From CAXMQZ01 sp963719055 (GTDB taxonomy: Bacteria; Acidobacteriota; Thermoanaerobaculia; Multivoradales; JAHEKO01), in assembly GCA_963719055.1 (NCBI GenBank), contig CAVRAU010000015.1:1-64000 (forward strand): a stretch of DNA of 64,000 bases, in the 5' to 3' direction. Position numbers and translations under genes: made by a program. Below, one piece after another: positions 10,301 to 21,950 of this stretch; the stretch's first letter is position 1, and every line of letters starts with the position of its first letter. The notes below the pieces were generated by a model that saw only the letters and a program-made list of their open reading frames with translations, had not been told where the DNA came from and searched no databases.

Positions 10301-10306
10301 TATGAT
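10301..10306 (+). promoter_or_regulatory. Extended -10 element close to the metG start
   Basis: TGCTATGAT (TATGAT at 10301-10306, preceded by TGn) lies only eight bases before the metG ATG, and no Shine-Dalgarno is seen. If used, transcription would start at or next to the ATG, giving a leaderless message. A weak -35 is consistent with an extended -10 promoter. Confidence 0.35.
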
Positions 10307-10314
10307 CCCCGCCC

Positions 10315-12009
<1,695 letters not shown>

Positions 12010-12027
<18 letters not shown>

Positions 12028-13227
12028 TCCGCGCTGAGTCCAGCGATCCAGGATCCACCACCCGACCCCAGCCAAGACGATTTCCAACCCACCGCAGACC
12101 ACGAAGGCGGCACCAAAGCCATGGGTCGTGTAGGCCCAGGCCCCCAGCACCGGTCCGATGGTGAAACCCAGGGATCCGGCGAGGTTGAATCCACCCATGG
12201 CGCTGCCCCGCGTGCGTCGATCGCTCCATTGAGCGGTCAGCAGGATGGCCGGCGGGAACATCACGGCTGCAAAGACCCCCAGGGCCACCATGATGGGTCG
12301 TAGGGCCGCGAGCCCTGACACACCCACCCAACACAGCACTATGCCGTAGAGCAGCGAACCGATCACCAGCGGTGGTCCCGGTCCCGTCCTTTCGGCGAGC
12401 TTGCCGCTGAAGAACTGCAGGGCCGCAAAGGGCAGCAAGAACATGGCGAGGTAGCGACCGCGGACAGCTGGATCGTGAGCGCCGAGAGAATCGAGGTAGA
12501 GGGGAAAGACAACGACGAACAGTCCGACGGCCAGTCGATCGACGAAATGAAAGGACATGGGGAGCAGGAGACGAGGTTGCGATCGCAGGGCACGCAGAAC
12601 CCTCTTCATGCGCTGCTGAGGCACCAAAGCGGTGGAATCCCTGAGAAACAGGGCGGCGATCGCCAGAACCAGGAAGAGAACCGAGGCCACGACCAGCGGA
12701 GCTCGCGGGCCAAACCAGCGACTGAAGTAGCCACCCATGGGGGCTCCGAGCGCCACGCCGAAGATCAGGGAGGCTCCCATGAGACCCATATAGCGGCCGC
12801 GACGGGGGCGATCGGGATGATCGAGCATCATCGCCATGACGATGGACCAGCCCATCACGGAAAAGGCTCCCTGGAGAAACCGCAGGACCAGCAAAACCTT
12901 GACCGACGAAAGGCCCCCGTACAGGGCATAGAGCAGGGAGGATCCCAGGAATCCCAAGACCACCAGGGGCTTGCGCCGGCCGAATCGGTCGGAGACCAAC
13001 CCCCAAAGAGGGGCAAACACGAGGTAGGCCAGCGTCTCGACCGAGAAGAACAAGGTCGCCTGGGTCACCGTGCCGCCCAGATCATCGATGATGAACTCCT
13101 TGAGACCGGCCACGACCAAGGTCAGGTTGAACATGGCGCCGGTCAAGAGGAGACAGGGCAGAACGACAGTCCGGCCGATCGCCTCTTCGACAGGAGTTGG
13201 CCCCTGCGTGGTCTGTTGGGTGGTCAA
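12010..13227 (-). CDS. MFS transporter
   Basis: 405 residues with about 12 hydrophobic segments, usual for a 12-TM major facilitator. The loop 2-3 signature is present as GLVSDRFGRRKPL near residue 80, and a second GRYMGLMG-type motif follows TM5. A single-component secondary transporter of the inner membrane; the sequence resembles drug/metabolite effluxers (DHA1 type) but substrate cannot be named. It is divergent from feoA and converges on metG, overlapping its 3' end by 18 bases. Confidence 0.8.
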
Positions 13228-13374
13228 GTCTTTGCCTCTTCAGTCGACCGGCACGGGACGCCCGGGTGGCGGTGATCGTATGAGATTGGGACACCCACGC
13301 CAAGTGAGGGTGGAAGCGCGCAGTGGTAGAATTCTTTTGCTCGCACACGAAACAACCGAATTGTGGCCATAATC

Positions 13375-13683
13375 ATGAACGTCGAAATCCCAACTGAAGA
13401 TCGAGCGGCTGCCGAAGAGACGCTGGGCCATCCCGACGACTGGCTGCATCTGGACCAGATCCAACCGGAACACTGTGGTCTGGTGGCCGCCGTTCAGGCC
13501 GGCGAGGAAGAGATCGACAGACTCAAGTCCATGGGTGTCTGCGTGGGCAGGCGCCTCATGCTCATTCGCCCCGGGGACCCGATGATCGTCAAGGTCCTCG
13601 GCTCCCGCATCGGTATCTCTGCGAGGTTGGCCCAGCAGGTGATGGTTCTCCCCTGTGGTGGGGACGCCTTCGGCGAGAGTTGA
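13375..13683 (+). CDS. feoA: FeoA domain protein
   Basis: About 102 residues forming a single SH3-like FeoA domain: HLDQIQPEHCGLVAAVQ, then EIDRLKSMGVCVGRRLMLIRPGDPMIVKVLGSRIGIS in the characteristic order. FeoA is a small cytosolic partner of the FeoB ferrous iron transporter. ATG at 13375 is preferred; a GTG at 13363 in frame is an alternative. feoB lies 51 bases downstream in the same reading frame. Confidence 0.85.
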   Translation: MNVEIPTEDRAAAEETLGHPDDWLHLDQIQPEHCGLVAAVQAGEEEIDRLKSMGVCVGRRLMLIRPGDPMIVKVLGSRIGISARLAQQVMVLPCGGDAFGES

Positions 13684-13734
13684 CACGACCGACAAGAGCT
13701 CCTTCAACGAGGTTCGATCATCAGTATCATCCAG

Positions 13735-15750
13735 TTGCCGACACGTTCAGGCAGGCATAGCGCTGGGCCTGAGGAGACCTGTGTGGCGCTGGTCGGCAAC
13801 CCCAATGCCGGCAAGACCACGCTCTTCAACAGCCTGACCGGGTTACGGGCCAAGACCGCCAATTTCCCCGGCACGACCATCGAGCGTCGTCTCGGACATA
13901 CTCGTCTGGCGGACAGACGCGTCAGGATCCTGGATCTGCCCGGCCTCTACAGTCTGACTTCGGCAAACTTCGAGGAGAAGATTGTGCGGGAGGCACTTCT
14001 GGGGCACCTCCCGAATCAGCCCCGCCCGGCCGCTGTGGTTCTCTTGCTGGATGCCACCAATTTGGAGCGCAATCTCTATCTGGCAAGCCAGGTTCTCGAG
14101 CTCGGCCTGCCTACGGTGGTCGCTCTGAACATGGTGGATCTCGTAGAGCGGTCAGCCATCGAAATCGATGTCGACAGACTGTCGGAGGAGTTGCGTTGTC
14201 CTGTCGTGTCGGTGGTTGCCCGAACGGGGCGCGGAATCGATCTCCTCCGACAGGAGCTCGAACATCTGATCAGCCCTGGCTACAGCCCCAAACATCCCGA
14301 GACGGGCGAAGGACTGTGTGATTGTTCTGGATGCCCTTACAAGGCTCGCTACGACTGGGCGGAGGAGGTGGGAGCCCGGGTTACGGACGGGCTCAGTCAC
14401 ACCGATGGCGGCAAGACCGATCGAATCGATGCGGTCCTGACCCATCCGTGGGTGGGTGTCGGTCTGTTTCTGGGCGTGATGTTCGCCGTCTTCGCCTTGA
14501 TCTTCTGGGTCGCCCAGTACCCGATGGACTGGATCGATAGCGGGTTCGGATTCGTCAGCTCGACTCTCGGAGAGTGGTTGCCACCGGGAGATTTGCAGAG
14601 CCTGGTCGTGGATGGAATCGTGGGAGGAGTTGGCGGTGTTCTGGTCTTTCTGCCCCAGATTGCCATTCTGTTCTTCTTCCTGGCCCTGCTGGAGGATACT
14701 GGATATCTGGCGCGGGCGGCCTTTGTCATGGACCGTCTGATGCGCAAGGTGGGTTTGCCCGGCAAGGCTTTTGTGCCCATGCTCTCGGCCCATGCGTGTG
14801 CCATTCCGGCCATCATGTCCACCCGGGTGATCGAGTCCAGACGAGACCGCTTGGTGACGATTCTGGTTCTGCCTCTGTTGACCTGCTCGGCGCGGATACC
14901 GGTGTACACGATGGTGACGGCGCTGTTGTTCCCGGATCGACCCATCGTGGCCGGTCTGGTCTTCACGGGTGCCTACACTCTGGGAATCGTTGCCGCCCTG
15001 GTCATGGCATTCGTTTTCAAACGGACGATTCTGCCGGGCGAGACTACGCCGTTGGTGCTCGAATTGCCTGGCTACAAGATGCCGAGCTTGCGGTCGGCTC
15101 TCCTGGCCACGATGGATCGGTCGCGTATCTTCGTCAAGCGTGCGGGTACGGTGATCCTGGTGATTTCCGTCGTTCTATGGGTTCTGGCGACATATCCCAA
15201 GAGTGCGGTTCCGGAGTCCGCCCTGGAGAACCTCGCGGTCGCAGAGAGGCTCGAGGCTGCCGGTCGCATGGACGACGCTTCTGAGCTGCGTCACCAGGCT
15301 GCGCAGACAACAGCGCAGAGCGGGTTGGAGCACTCCTTCGCCGGCCAATTGGGGCGCCTGATCGAGCCGGTGATCGCTCCCCTCGGCTTTGATTGGCAGA
15401 TCGGCGTCGGGATTCTGTCGTCTTTTGCGGCCCGAGAAGTGATCGTCTCGACTCTGGCGGTGGTCTACGGAGTCGGTGAAGCGGCGGTGGATGATAATCC
15501 CGAATCTCTTTCCGCCACCCTGCAAGCCGCAAAGCGCTCCGACGGGACACCGGTATTCACCTTTGCTGCCAGCTTCAGCCTGCTGGTGTTCTACGTGTTG
15601 GCCATGCAGTGTCTGCCGACGCAGGCCATCACCCGTCGAGAGACCGGAGGCTGGCGCTGGCCAGCCTTTCAGCTTGGCTATATGACTCTTCTGGCTTACG
15701 TCTCAGCCTTGAGCGTCTACCAGGTTTTGAAGGGTATCGGACTCAGCTGA
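13735..15750 (+). CDS. feoB: Ferrous iron transport protein B
   Basis: About 671 residues; takes up Fe(II) across the inner membrane. The N-terminal GTPase has G1 GNPNAGKTT, a G2 region NFPGTTIE, G3 DLPG and G4 NMVD, followed by the helical GDI region and a membrane part with the two Gate repeats (ALLEDTGYLARAAFVMDR; SAHACAIPAIMSTRVIE; SSFAAREVIVSTLAVVYG). No ATG precedes the GTPase: the first possible start in frame after the FeoA stop is TTG 13735, and GTG 13783, right at the P-loop strand, is another. No clear Shine-Dalgarno for either; translation may be coupled to feoA. Confidence 0.93.
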   Translation: MPTRSGRHSAGPEETCVALVGNPNAGKTTLFNSLTGLRAKTANFPGTTIERRLGHTRLADRRVRILDLPGLYSLTSANFEEKIVREALLGHLPNQPRPAAVVLLLDATNLERNLYLASQVLELGLPTVVALNMVDLVERSAIEIDVDRLSEELRCPVVSVVARTGRGIDLLRQELEHLISPGYSPKHPETGEGLCDCSGCPYKARYDWAEEVGARVTDGLSHTDGGKTDRIDAVLTHPWVGVGLFLGVMFAVFALIFWVAQYPMDWIDSGFGFVSSTLGEWLPPGDLQSLVVDGIVGGVGGVLVFLPQIAILFFFLALLEDTGYLARAAFVMDRLMRKVGLPGKAFVPMLSAHACAIPAIMSTRVIESRRDRLVTILVLPLLTCSARIPVYTMVTALLFPDRPIVAGLVFTGAYTLGIVAALVMAFVFKRTILPGETTPLVLELPGYKMPSLRSALLATMDRSRIFVKRAGTVILVISVVLWVLATYPKSAVPESALENLAVAERLEAAGRMDDASELRHQAAQTTAQSGLEHSFAGQLGRLIEPVIAPLGFDWQIGVGILSSFAAREVIVSTLAVVYGVGEAAVDDNPESLSATLQAAKRSDGTPVFTFAASFSLLVFYVLAMQCLPTQAITRRETGGWRWPAFQLGYMTLLAYVSALSVYQVLKGIGLS

Positions 15751-15764
15751 ACCGGCGCTCGGTC

Positions 15765-16280
15765 CTAGATCTTCGAGCTCTTGGGCCCATGCGCCCGACT
15801 CTGGCTGATCGAGTGCCTCATCTTGCCCAGGGCGATATTCAGAGGATTGTTGCGAGATAGGAAGGGCAGAACAGGTCGGCGGCGAAAACCGATCTCCTTG
15901 GCCAGCTTGATGGCTTCTGGGTGGCGCGAATTGAGTTTCAAGGCGCGTTGCAGCGCATCGATGGCCTTGCCGCGCCGTCGGCGCAGCAGGTAGACGCGGG
16001 CCAGAAGCACATAGTTCTCAGGCTCGTAGAACTGCACCTTGATGGCGTGCTGACACAGAGCCAGACCCTCCTTGCCGCGCCGCTCGTAGCGTGCGATGCC
16101 GTATCCGAGGTAGGAATAGAACAGACCGGACAGCTCGGTGCCCTGGCGATCGGCCTCGGCGATCTTGCCCAGGATCTCCATGCCGGCCTTCCAGTTGCCC
16201 GCCCGGCATAAATCGATGCCTCTCTGAGCGGCATCCTGCATGCTGTTGGTGGGCGTGGTATTCATCTCTGGTTCAGTCAT
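15765..16280 (-). CDS. Small TPR-like repeat protein
   Basis: 171 residues without a signal peptide. Helical repeats resembling TPRs are visible (AGMEILGKIAEADRQG, LGYGIARYERRGKEGLALCQHAI, ENYVLLARVYLLRRRRGKAIDALQRALKLN), followed by a basic C-terminal tail. Presumably a protein-interaction scaffold. It is the last gene of the DUF502-M48-DUF1801-TPR run and its start overlaps the DUF1801 stop by eight bases. Confidence 0.65.
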   Translation of the reverse strand: MTEPEMNTTPTNSMQDAAQRGIDLCRAGNWKAGMEILGKIAEADRQGTELSGLFYSYLGYGIARYERRGKEGLALCQHAIKVQFYEPENYVLLARVYLLRRRRGKAIDALQRALKLNSRHPEAIKLAKEIGFRRRPVLPFLSRNNPLNIALGKMRHSISQSRAHGPKSSKI

Positions 16281-16641
16281 TGTCTAGTCTGGCCGCTTGC
16301 CGGATCAGGGTACCGTACCATCGTCGGCGGATCTCCTCACGTTTATAGACCTTGATATGCCGGAGCTTCTTGCCTTCCCCCTGGAGTAGACCCTTGGGAT
16401 CCTGCAGCTCGACGCCCCGGTAGAAACCGAGATTGGCGTGATCCCCAGAGGCCGCCAGATAGCAGACGATGTGGTTGAGAGAGTAGACGGGACGACCCCA
16501 CTTGATCTCCTCTTTGGCTTCTGGAAGCTCCTTCCGAACGAGCTCTCGCAGGTCACGAAGTACAGGCCGGACCAGCGGAGAGGCCTGGCTGATAAAGGCG
16601 TCGATCTGTCCCTTGGAGCTCTTCTTGGCGCTCGGCATCAA
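16273..16641 (-). CDS. DUF1801 (YdhG/Fra-like) protein
   Basis: 122 residues. The family pattern is clear: an N-terminal helix (QIDAFISQASPLVRPVLRDL), LVRKELPEAKEEIKWGRPVYSL, a CYLAASGDHANLGFYRG strand region and a basic C-terminus. DUF1801 proteins have the frataxin/YdhG-like alpha-beta fold; some are described as iron chaperones, but function here is not established. The start overlaps the M48 stop (ATGA type). Confidence 0.75.
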   Translation of the reverse strand: MMPSAKKSSKGQIDAFISQASPLVRPVLRDLRELVRKELPEAKEEIKWGRPVYSLNHIVCYLAASGDHANLGFYRGVELQDPKGLLQGEGKKLRHIKVYKREEIRRRWYGTLIRQAARLDND

Positions 16642-18353
16642 CCCTCCAGAACGATCTTCGCCCGCAGTCTTTCGGCTGCCGGTGAGTTCGGCGCGTGGGT
16701 CAGGATCTGCTGGATTCTCGCGATGCCCTTCACGTGGTCACCCACGCTTTGGTACAAAATCAACTCACCGTAGAGCTCATCGGCCAGTTGGTCGATACGC
16801 CGGGCGACCACATCGGCCTGCTGTCCTGCCGGGTATCTCTTGAGATAGTCCGCTCCGTTGGCAAGCTCATCGAATTTCGGGGCCAGAGTTGCGAGCCGCT
16901 GACCGGCCGCGTCCTGGAGTGCTGGGTCATCGCATTCGGTGGCCAACTGTTGGAGGGCGCCGAGGCTCTGCAACCTGGGAGTGAGGGTCCGCAATCCGCG
17001 AATGGCCGTTTGTCCAGCCTGGCTTTCGGGATCCGACTGCCAGGCTTGCAGAAACTTGTCCACTGCCTCCTCCTGGCGATCCAGACGGGCGTAGGCCTGC
17101 CCGAGTGCCAGGGATACCTCGGGCGCTTCGGCTGATTCTGGGTAGTTGCTGAGGAAGGTCTCGAGGAATTCGGTCTCGTAGATCCCTCCTCGCAGAACCT
17201 CTGTGGCCTGCGGATAGTTCGAGTCGAGTAGCCCGTCCATTTCCTGGATTTCCTCCTCGAGTGTGGCGATCAACGGGCTGTTCGGAGTCAACTCCCGGAC
17301 TTCCTCGAGATTCCTCTCATAGGCTGTGATCACGCGCCGCCATTTCTGGGACATGGGCTTGCGGCTGTCTTGAAGCTCTCGCAATGCATGAACCAGATCG
17401 AGACGTATCTGATCGGCGGCGGGTCCCTGCGGCCATGCCAGGAGCGTTTGCTTCTTCAGGAGGGCCGCCAGGGGGGGCTCCAGATCCGACTGATTCAGAA
17501 AATCCAGCAAGACCTTCTGGGTGCGGGCCCGGTACTCGTCGGCGGCGGAGGGATGCCCGATCTTGAGCAGCTCTTGTCGCACGGCGGCCGCCTGCACTCG
17601 CTCTTCGAAGAACGGATGTGTCCGCCAGTAGCCGTACTCCTTGGACTGCGGCATGTGGGTTCTCATCTTGTCCATGAGCTGTCGAGTCCCCTCGGGGTCG
17701 AACCCTGCCGCCGCCGCCATGCGCTGCCCCTCGTCATCGGACTCGTCTTCGAAGCCGCGACTGTAGCTGCGCAAGAGCAGCTCACTGAGGACGGCGCCGG
17801 CAGCCGCGGTGCCCTGAATCAGGTCCCCACCCTGGCTGCGTGTCGGATAGGGATCCCGGGGTCCCGACTGGTTGGAGTTGTCGCTTTGGCTCGCGGCGAT
17901 CATGACTCCCGCCAAAAGGGCCTGGCTGACGACATTCAGCAGGGTGGCCCGCCGCTGCATTCTTGTGCCGTGCCGCAGGACGACATGACCGATCTCATGA
18001 CCCAACAACCCTGCCAACATGTCATCGTTCAATCCCAGATTGAGCATTCCCCGCGTCACGAAGACCTGTCCTCCCGGTAGAGCGAAAGCGTTGGGCTCGG
18101 GCATGTCGATGAGGTAGAAGGTGAACGGGAAATCCTCGAATCCTGATTCCTGGGCGATGCGGTAGCCGAGATCGTTGACTCGACGCAACTCCTTGGGGTC
18201 GTCATAGGGTCCGTAGAACTGCAACGCCTGTAGAGCAGCCGTTTGGCTCTTTTCGAATAGCTCCGGTTTGGCGATGGACTGGCCGGCCACCGGCCCGGAG
18301 AAAAGGCCTATGGCAAGTGTGCAGATCAGTGTTTGGATCGTAATGCGGCTCAT
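16638..18353 (-). CDS. M48 family periplasmic metalloprotease with TPR region (BepA-like)
   Basis: About 571 residues. A signal peptide ends near PVAGQS, then the M48 peptidase domain: NAFALPGGQVFVTRG, zinc motif HEIGHVVLRH (HExxH) and the downstream glutamate in FEDESDDEGQRMA. The C-terminal half is helical with TPR-like repeats, as in BepA/YfgC, which degrade or rescue misfolded outer-membrane proteins. Residues needed for catalysis are present. I start at the ATG at 18353 (MSRITIQTLIC), which opens the signal peptide; ATG 18410 would add 19 residues. It lies between a DUF502 gene and a DUF1801 gene on the same strand. Confidence 0.85.
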   Translation of the reverse strand: MSRITIQTLICTLAIGLFSGPVAGQSIAKPELFEKSQTAALQALQFYGPYDDPKELRRVNDLGYRIAQESGFEDFPFTFYLIDMPEPNAFALPGGQVFVTRGMLNLGLNDDMLAGLLGHEIGHVVLRHGTRMQRRATLLNVVSQALLAGVMIAASQSDNSNQSGPRDPYPTRSQGGDLIQGTAAAGAVLSELLLRSYSRGFEDESDDEGQRMAAAAGFDPEGTRQLMDKMRTHMPQSKEYGYWRTHPFFEERVQAAAVRQELLKIGHPSAADEYRARTQKVLLDFLNQSDLEPPLAALLKKQTLLAWPQGPAADQIRLDLVHALRELQDSRKPMSQKWRRVITAYERNLEEVRELTPNSPLIATLEEEIQEMDGLLDSNYPQATEVLRGGIYETEFLETFLSNYPESAEAPEVSLALGQAYARLDRQEEAVDKFLQAWQSDPESQAGQTAIRGLRTLTPRLQSLGALQQLATECDDPALQDAAGQRLATLAPKFDELANGADYLKRYPAGQQADVVARRIDQLADELYGELILYQSVGDHVKGIARIQQILTHAPNSPAAERLRAKIVLEG

Positions 18354-18429
18354 GTTTCTGGCCAGAAAGTCTAGCAGGATCGATGCCAGCTGACCGTGGC
18401 AGATCAACACCTGTGGGAGGTGCTCTTCT

Positions 18430-19140
18430 TCAGGCCTCCGGAGCAGGAATGCGGCTCGCGGGGATCGTCGAGAGCTCTTCGATCGGGGGCAGTACGATGC
18501 CTCCGGAGATCACCATCCTGATGCCATCTTCGACCGAGATGGGCAGATCCACTGCCTTGGTTCTCGGCACCAGCAGCAAGAAGCCGCTTGTCGGGTTGGG
18601 AGTCGTGGGAACGAAGACCAGCAAGATGTCTGCTGTTCTCTCGTCCAGAGAGGGCCATTTCGCCCACCGCGTGACAAAGCCGACAGCGAAGACGTCGTCC
18701 TTGGGGTACTCGATCAGCACCACCTGTTGGAAGGCGTCCGATTGGTCGAACGAGATGGCTTCGAGAACCCCTTTGGTGGCCGAATAGATCGACTTGGCCA
18801 CCGGAATCCGCCCGATCAGCCCTTCAGCCGCCTGAATCAGGCGCCGACCCACGACATTGGTGGACAACCAGCCAAGAACGAGAACGACCAGAAGGGTCAG
18901 GAGGAAACCGAGCCCCGGGACGTGGGCGCCCGGAAAGTAGGGCTGCAGGGCTCGATCCACGACCGGCGAGAACATGCCATCCATGAAGTCGAAGATCTGC
19001 TTCAGGATGTAGATGGTGAGAGTGACCGGTACCAGAATGACCAGACCGGTCAGGAGCATCCGTCGCAGCCGAGTTCGCAGGGGCGGTCCCGGCGAAGGAG
19101 ACTCTGTGGAGGCCATGGAATCAGGAGGGCGATCGGTCAT
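18430..19140 (-). CDS. DUF502 family inner-membrane protein
   Basis: 236 residues. Two TM segments (LLTGLVILVPVTLTIYIL and LGFLLTLLVVLVLGWLS) precede the conserved DUF502 region: GRIPVAKSIYSATKGVLEAIS, VGFVTRW and LLVFVPTTPNPTSGFLLLVP. These match the family closely, including the highly conserved P-T-T-P-N-P-T-S-G run. The function is not known; members are widespread integral membrane proteins. First gene of the minus-strand run that continues into the M48 protease 76 bases later. Confidence 0.85.
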   Translation of the reverse strand: MTDRPPDSMASTESPSPGPPLRTRLRRMLLTGLVILVPVTLTIYILKQIFDFMDGMFSPVVDRALQPYFPGAHVPGLGFLLTLLVVLVLGWLSTNVVGRRLIQAAEGLIGRIPVAKSIYSATKGVLEAISFDQSDAFQQVVLIEYPKDDVFAVGFVTRWAKWPSLDERTADILLVFVPTTPNPTSGFLLLVPRTKAVDLPISVEDGIRMVISGGIVLPPIEELSTIPASRIPAPEA

Positions 19141-19366
19141 GGCTGCAAGACTATCAAGCTCGGGGGCACCGCCACGATGCGATAGAGTCGATTTCTGCGC
19201 AAGGAAAATTCTCGAGGCCAGAAGTCCCGAGAATCATGTCGATTTGAGCTCGTCAAGCCCCGATTCATTGCCGGAGACCCTCGAGGCCTCAGCCCAGCAA
19301 GAGATTCGAGAGCGCGCCGATACTGTCCTGACCCAGGGTGAGCCGGCCTCTCCCGCTATTGCCAGG

Positions 19367-20675
19367 GTGGTCAGTCAGAGCCAACGAGGTGTGGGTGGGC
19401 GTGTTGCCATTGTCGATGGTTGTCGGACACCCTTCAGCAAGGCCGGGACCGATCTCCAAGACATGGATGTGGTGGATCTGTCGGGTGTGGCGGTTGGCGA
19501 GTTGGTGGCCCGATCAGGTCTGGATCCGGACGAGATCGACTTGTCCATTTTTGGGGTGGTGGTCGCGGCCCTGCACGCCCCGAACCTCGGCCGGGAAGTC
19601 GTCTTCCGAGCCTCCCTTCCTATGTCGATCCCAGGCACTTCGGTCAATCTGGCCTGTGCGTCTTCGAATCGCGCCATCACGTCAGGTGCCGAGGCCATCA
19701 TGACCGGCCAATGCGATGTGGTCCTGGCCGGTGGCGCCGAGTCGTTGAGCAACGTACCCATTCAATACTCGCAAGGGGCAGCTCGACGGCTGATGGAATT
19801 CGGCAAGGCCAAGACCGCAGGCCGGAGACTCGCGGTGTTGGCCAAGTTGCGGCCGCGGGATCTGGTCCCGGTGCCGCCGGCGATCGCGGAGTACTCCACA
19901 GGACTGACAATGGGTCAGGCGGCGGAGAAGATGGCCAAGGAGAATGGCATTTCTCGCCGCGCTCAAGACGAGATCGCTCTGATGTCGCATCAAAGAGCCG
20001 CGACGGCCACGGCTGAGGGTCGGTTTTCCCGGCAGATCGTCTCCACATTTCCACAGCCAAATCACGATCGACCGATCACTCGAGACAACGGTGTTCGGGC
20101 GGACTCGACTCTCGAGGCTCTGAGCAGCCTTGAAGCCGGTCTTCGACAAACGCTATGGGAGCGTGACCGCCGGCAACTCGAGTCCCATTACGGATGGCGC
20201 CGCAGCGGTTCTGCTGATGAGCGAGGAGAAGGCTCGGGATCTGGGAAAACAGCCGCTGGGCTATATCCGGTCCTTCTCCTATGCCAGCGTCGACCCAGGA
20301 GGCCAACTCCTCCAGGGCCCCGCCTACGCGGCCCCTGCGGCCCTGGATGCAGCGGGATTGAAGCTCTCGGATATCGATCTGGTGGAGATGCACGAAGCCT
20401 TCGCGGCGCAGATCCTCTCCAACATGAAGGCGTTCGCCTCCCGTAAGTTCGCCGAGCAAGAGCTGGGTCGGAGCCAATCTCTGGGGGAGGTCGATCTGGA
20501 CCGGTACAACGTCAATGGCGGTTCCATTGCCATCGGTCATCCCTTCGGGGCCACAGGGGCCCGCGTCACCATTCAGTTGCTCGAGGAACTCGGCCGTCAG
20601 GGTCTGAATCTGGGCCTGCTGACCGTCTGCGCTGCCGGGGGCGTCGGCTTCGCCATGGTGGTGGAACGCGAGTAG
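19367..20675 (+). CDS. fadI: FadI-type acetyl-CoA acyltransferase (thiolase), one frame shift
   Basis: About 436 residues, the usual FadI length; last step of fatty-acid beta-oxidation, cleaving 3-ketoacyl-CoA. Sequence tracks FadI rather than FadA: RVAIVDGCRTPFSKAG near the start, RPRDLVPVPPAIAEYSTGL in the middle. Catalytic residues are present: Cys in LACASSNRAI, His in EMHEAFAAQ and the NGGSIAIGHPFGATGAR motif, second Cys in VCAAGGVG. The frame changes once near 20135. The start is uncertain: no ATG opens the domain; GTG 19367 or GTG 19391 fits the FadI N-terminus. The frame stays open further upstream, into DUF502 antisense, which I do not take as coding. No fadJ partner is adjacent. Confidence 0.85.
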
Positions 20676-20693
20676 GCGAGCCTCGGGTCGGCT

Positions 20694-21833
20694 CTAGGGT
20701 CTGGCGACCACCATCAGGGTCAGATCATCGGTGAGGGGCTCGTGCCCGATGTGTTGATCGAAAGCCAGCAGAATTCGATCGTGGACGACGGCTGGCGATC
20801 CCACGGTCCCCAGCAGATCCTTCAATCGCTGAAATCCAAAGGAGTCACCATCTGGGCCGTTGACGGCTTCTGGTAGACCATCGGTAAACAGCACCAGGAG
20901 ATCCCCTCGCTCGATCTCCGTCCGAGCTTGGGGCACCTCCAGTTCGCGCCGCATCCCGAGTGGCAGGGTTCCCCTCCCCAACTCGATCAGATCGCCTCCA
21001 GCGCGGCGCAGGAATGGGAACGGGTGTCCGGCGCAGACGTACTCGAGCGTTCCGGTCTCGGGATCGAGAAGACCATAGAAAAGTGTCATGAACGCCCGTC
21101 GATCCCCGGTTCGGCAGAGGGTGCTATTGAGAAGGGCTGCGACCGCCCGCGGCTCCGGGTCGATTTCCAAGGCGGTCTTGAGTGTCGTGTTGGCGATCGC
21201 CATGAGCAGACCGGCGGCGATTCCATGACCGCTGGCATCACCCATGAGAATGGCCAGCCGGCCATCGGGCAAGGTCTGAAAGTCGTAGTAGTCCCCGCCG
21301 ACCTCATTGGCGGTGCGGTAGGAGTGGGCAAAGGCCCAGCCTTCGATCTCTGGCGACCGATCGGGTAGCAGATCGCTTTGCAGCCGGCGAGCGACCTCCA
21401 ACTCGTCGCGTACCCGGACCCGATCCACAAGCTCCATGATCAGCAGCCACAACAGGCTGGCGATGGACAGCAGGAACCAGAAGGGCGAGAAGTCGATATG
21501 AAGCTCGGTGCGCTCGGAGACGAAATCGAAGGTCGGTGGATTGATCAAGCCCAACAGGGCAAAAACCAGGCTGAGGACAAAGAGGACTCGCCGGGCAGGA
21601 GTGAGCTTGTAGGAGAGTCCCAGAAAGACGACCTTGGCGCGATAGAGAAACCTGCGACCGGGCTCTGCGGGTTCGGACGCCTCGTCTCTGTCACGGCTCA
21701 GGATCTTGTAGGCGTGGGCCGCATCCTGGTCGAACAGCCGACGAAGATCGCGAACATTCAGACCCTGGGTGTATTCCCTCAGGAAATCCTGGGTCTGAGT
21801 GACGTATTGCTGGGCTTTTCTCTGCACCACCAC
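20694..21833 (-). CDS. Membrane-anchored SpoIIE/PP2C-type serine phosphatase
   Basis: 379 residues. Two hydrophobic segments (FVLSLVFALLGLI and FWFLLSIASLLWLLIMELV, about residues 85-145) are followed by a coiled linker and a complete SpoIIE domain: VARRLQSDLLP, EVGGDYYDF, MGDASGHGI, VLFTDGLPEA and DDLTLMVV, carrying the metal-binding aspartates. Such RsbU-like phosphatases act in partner-switching networks on anti-anti-sigma factors; no STAS or anti-sigma gene is adjacent, so the partner is elsewhere. No HAMP or PAS sensor is seen. Divergent from the TAtT lipoprotein. Confidence 0.85.
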   Translation of the reverse strand: MVVQRKAQQYVTQTQDFLREYTQGLNVRDLRRLFDQDAAHAYKILSRDRDEASEPAEPGRRFLYRAKVVFLGLSYKLTPARRVLFVLSLVFALLGLINPPTFDFVSERTELHIDFSPFWFLLSIASLLWLLIMELVDRVRVRDELEVARRLQSDLLPDRSPEIEGWAFAHSYRTANEVGGDYYDFQTLPDGRLAILMGDASGHGIAAGLLMAIANTTLKTALEIDPEPRAVAALLNSTLCRTGDRRAFMTLFYGLLDPETGTLEYVCAGHPFPFLRRAGGDLIELGRGTLPLGMRRELEVPQARTEIERGDLLVLFTDGLPEAVNGPDGDSFGFQRLKDLLGTVGSPAVVHDRILLAFDQHIGHEPLTDDLTLMVVARP

Positions 21834-21950
21834 TGGGATCCCTCCTGTCCCATTGAGCTAGTACGTCAACCCGGCGGAGAGGTTGCGAGCCGCGACCCTG
21901 TGATGCTTGACCATCCATGGGGCCACCTGTACATTGGAGTCACCCTAACC

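Noticed and set aside
12475..13275. 266-codon plus-strand open frame opposite the MFS transporter
   Set aside because: Polar, glutamine- and histidine-rich shadow translation with no domain; the opposite strand encodes a clear 12-TM transporter.
19013..19366. Long N-terminal extension of the thiolase
   Set aside because: The frame is open but overlaps the DUF502 gene on the other strand and has no FadI similarity before about 19380.
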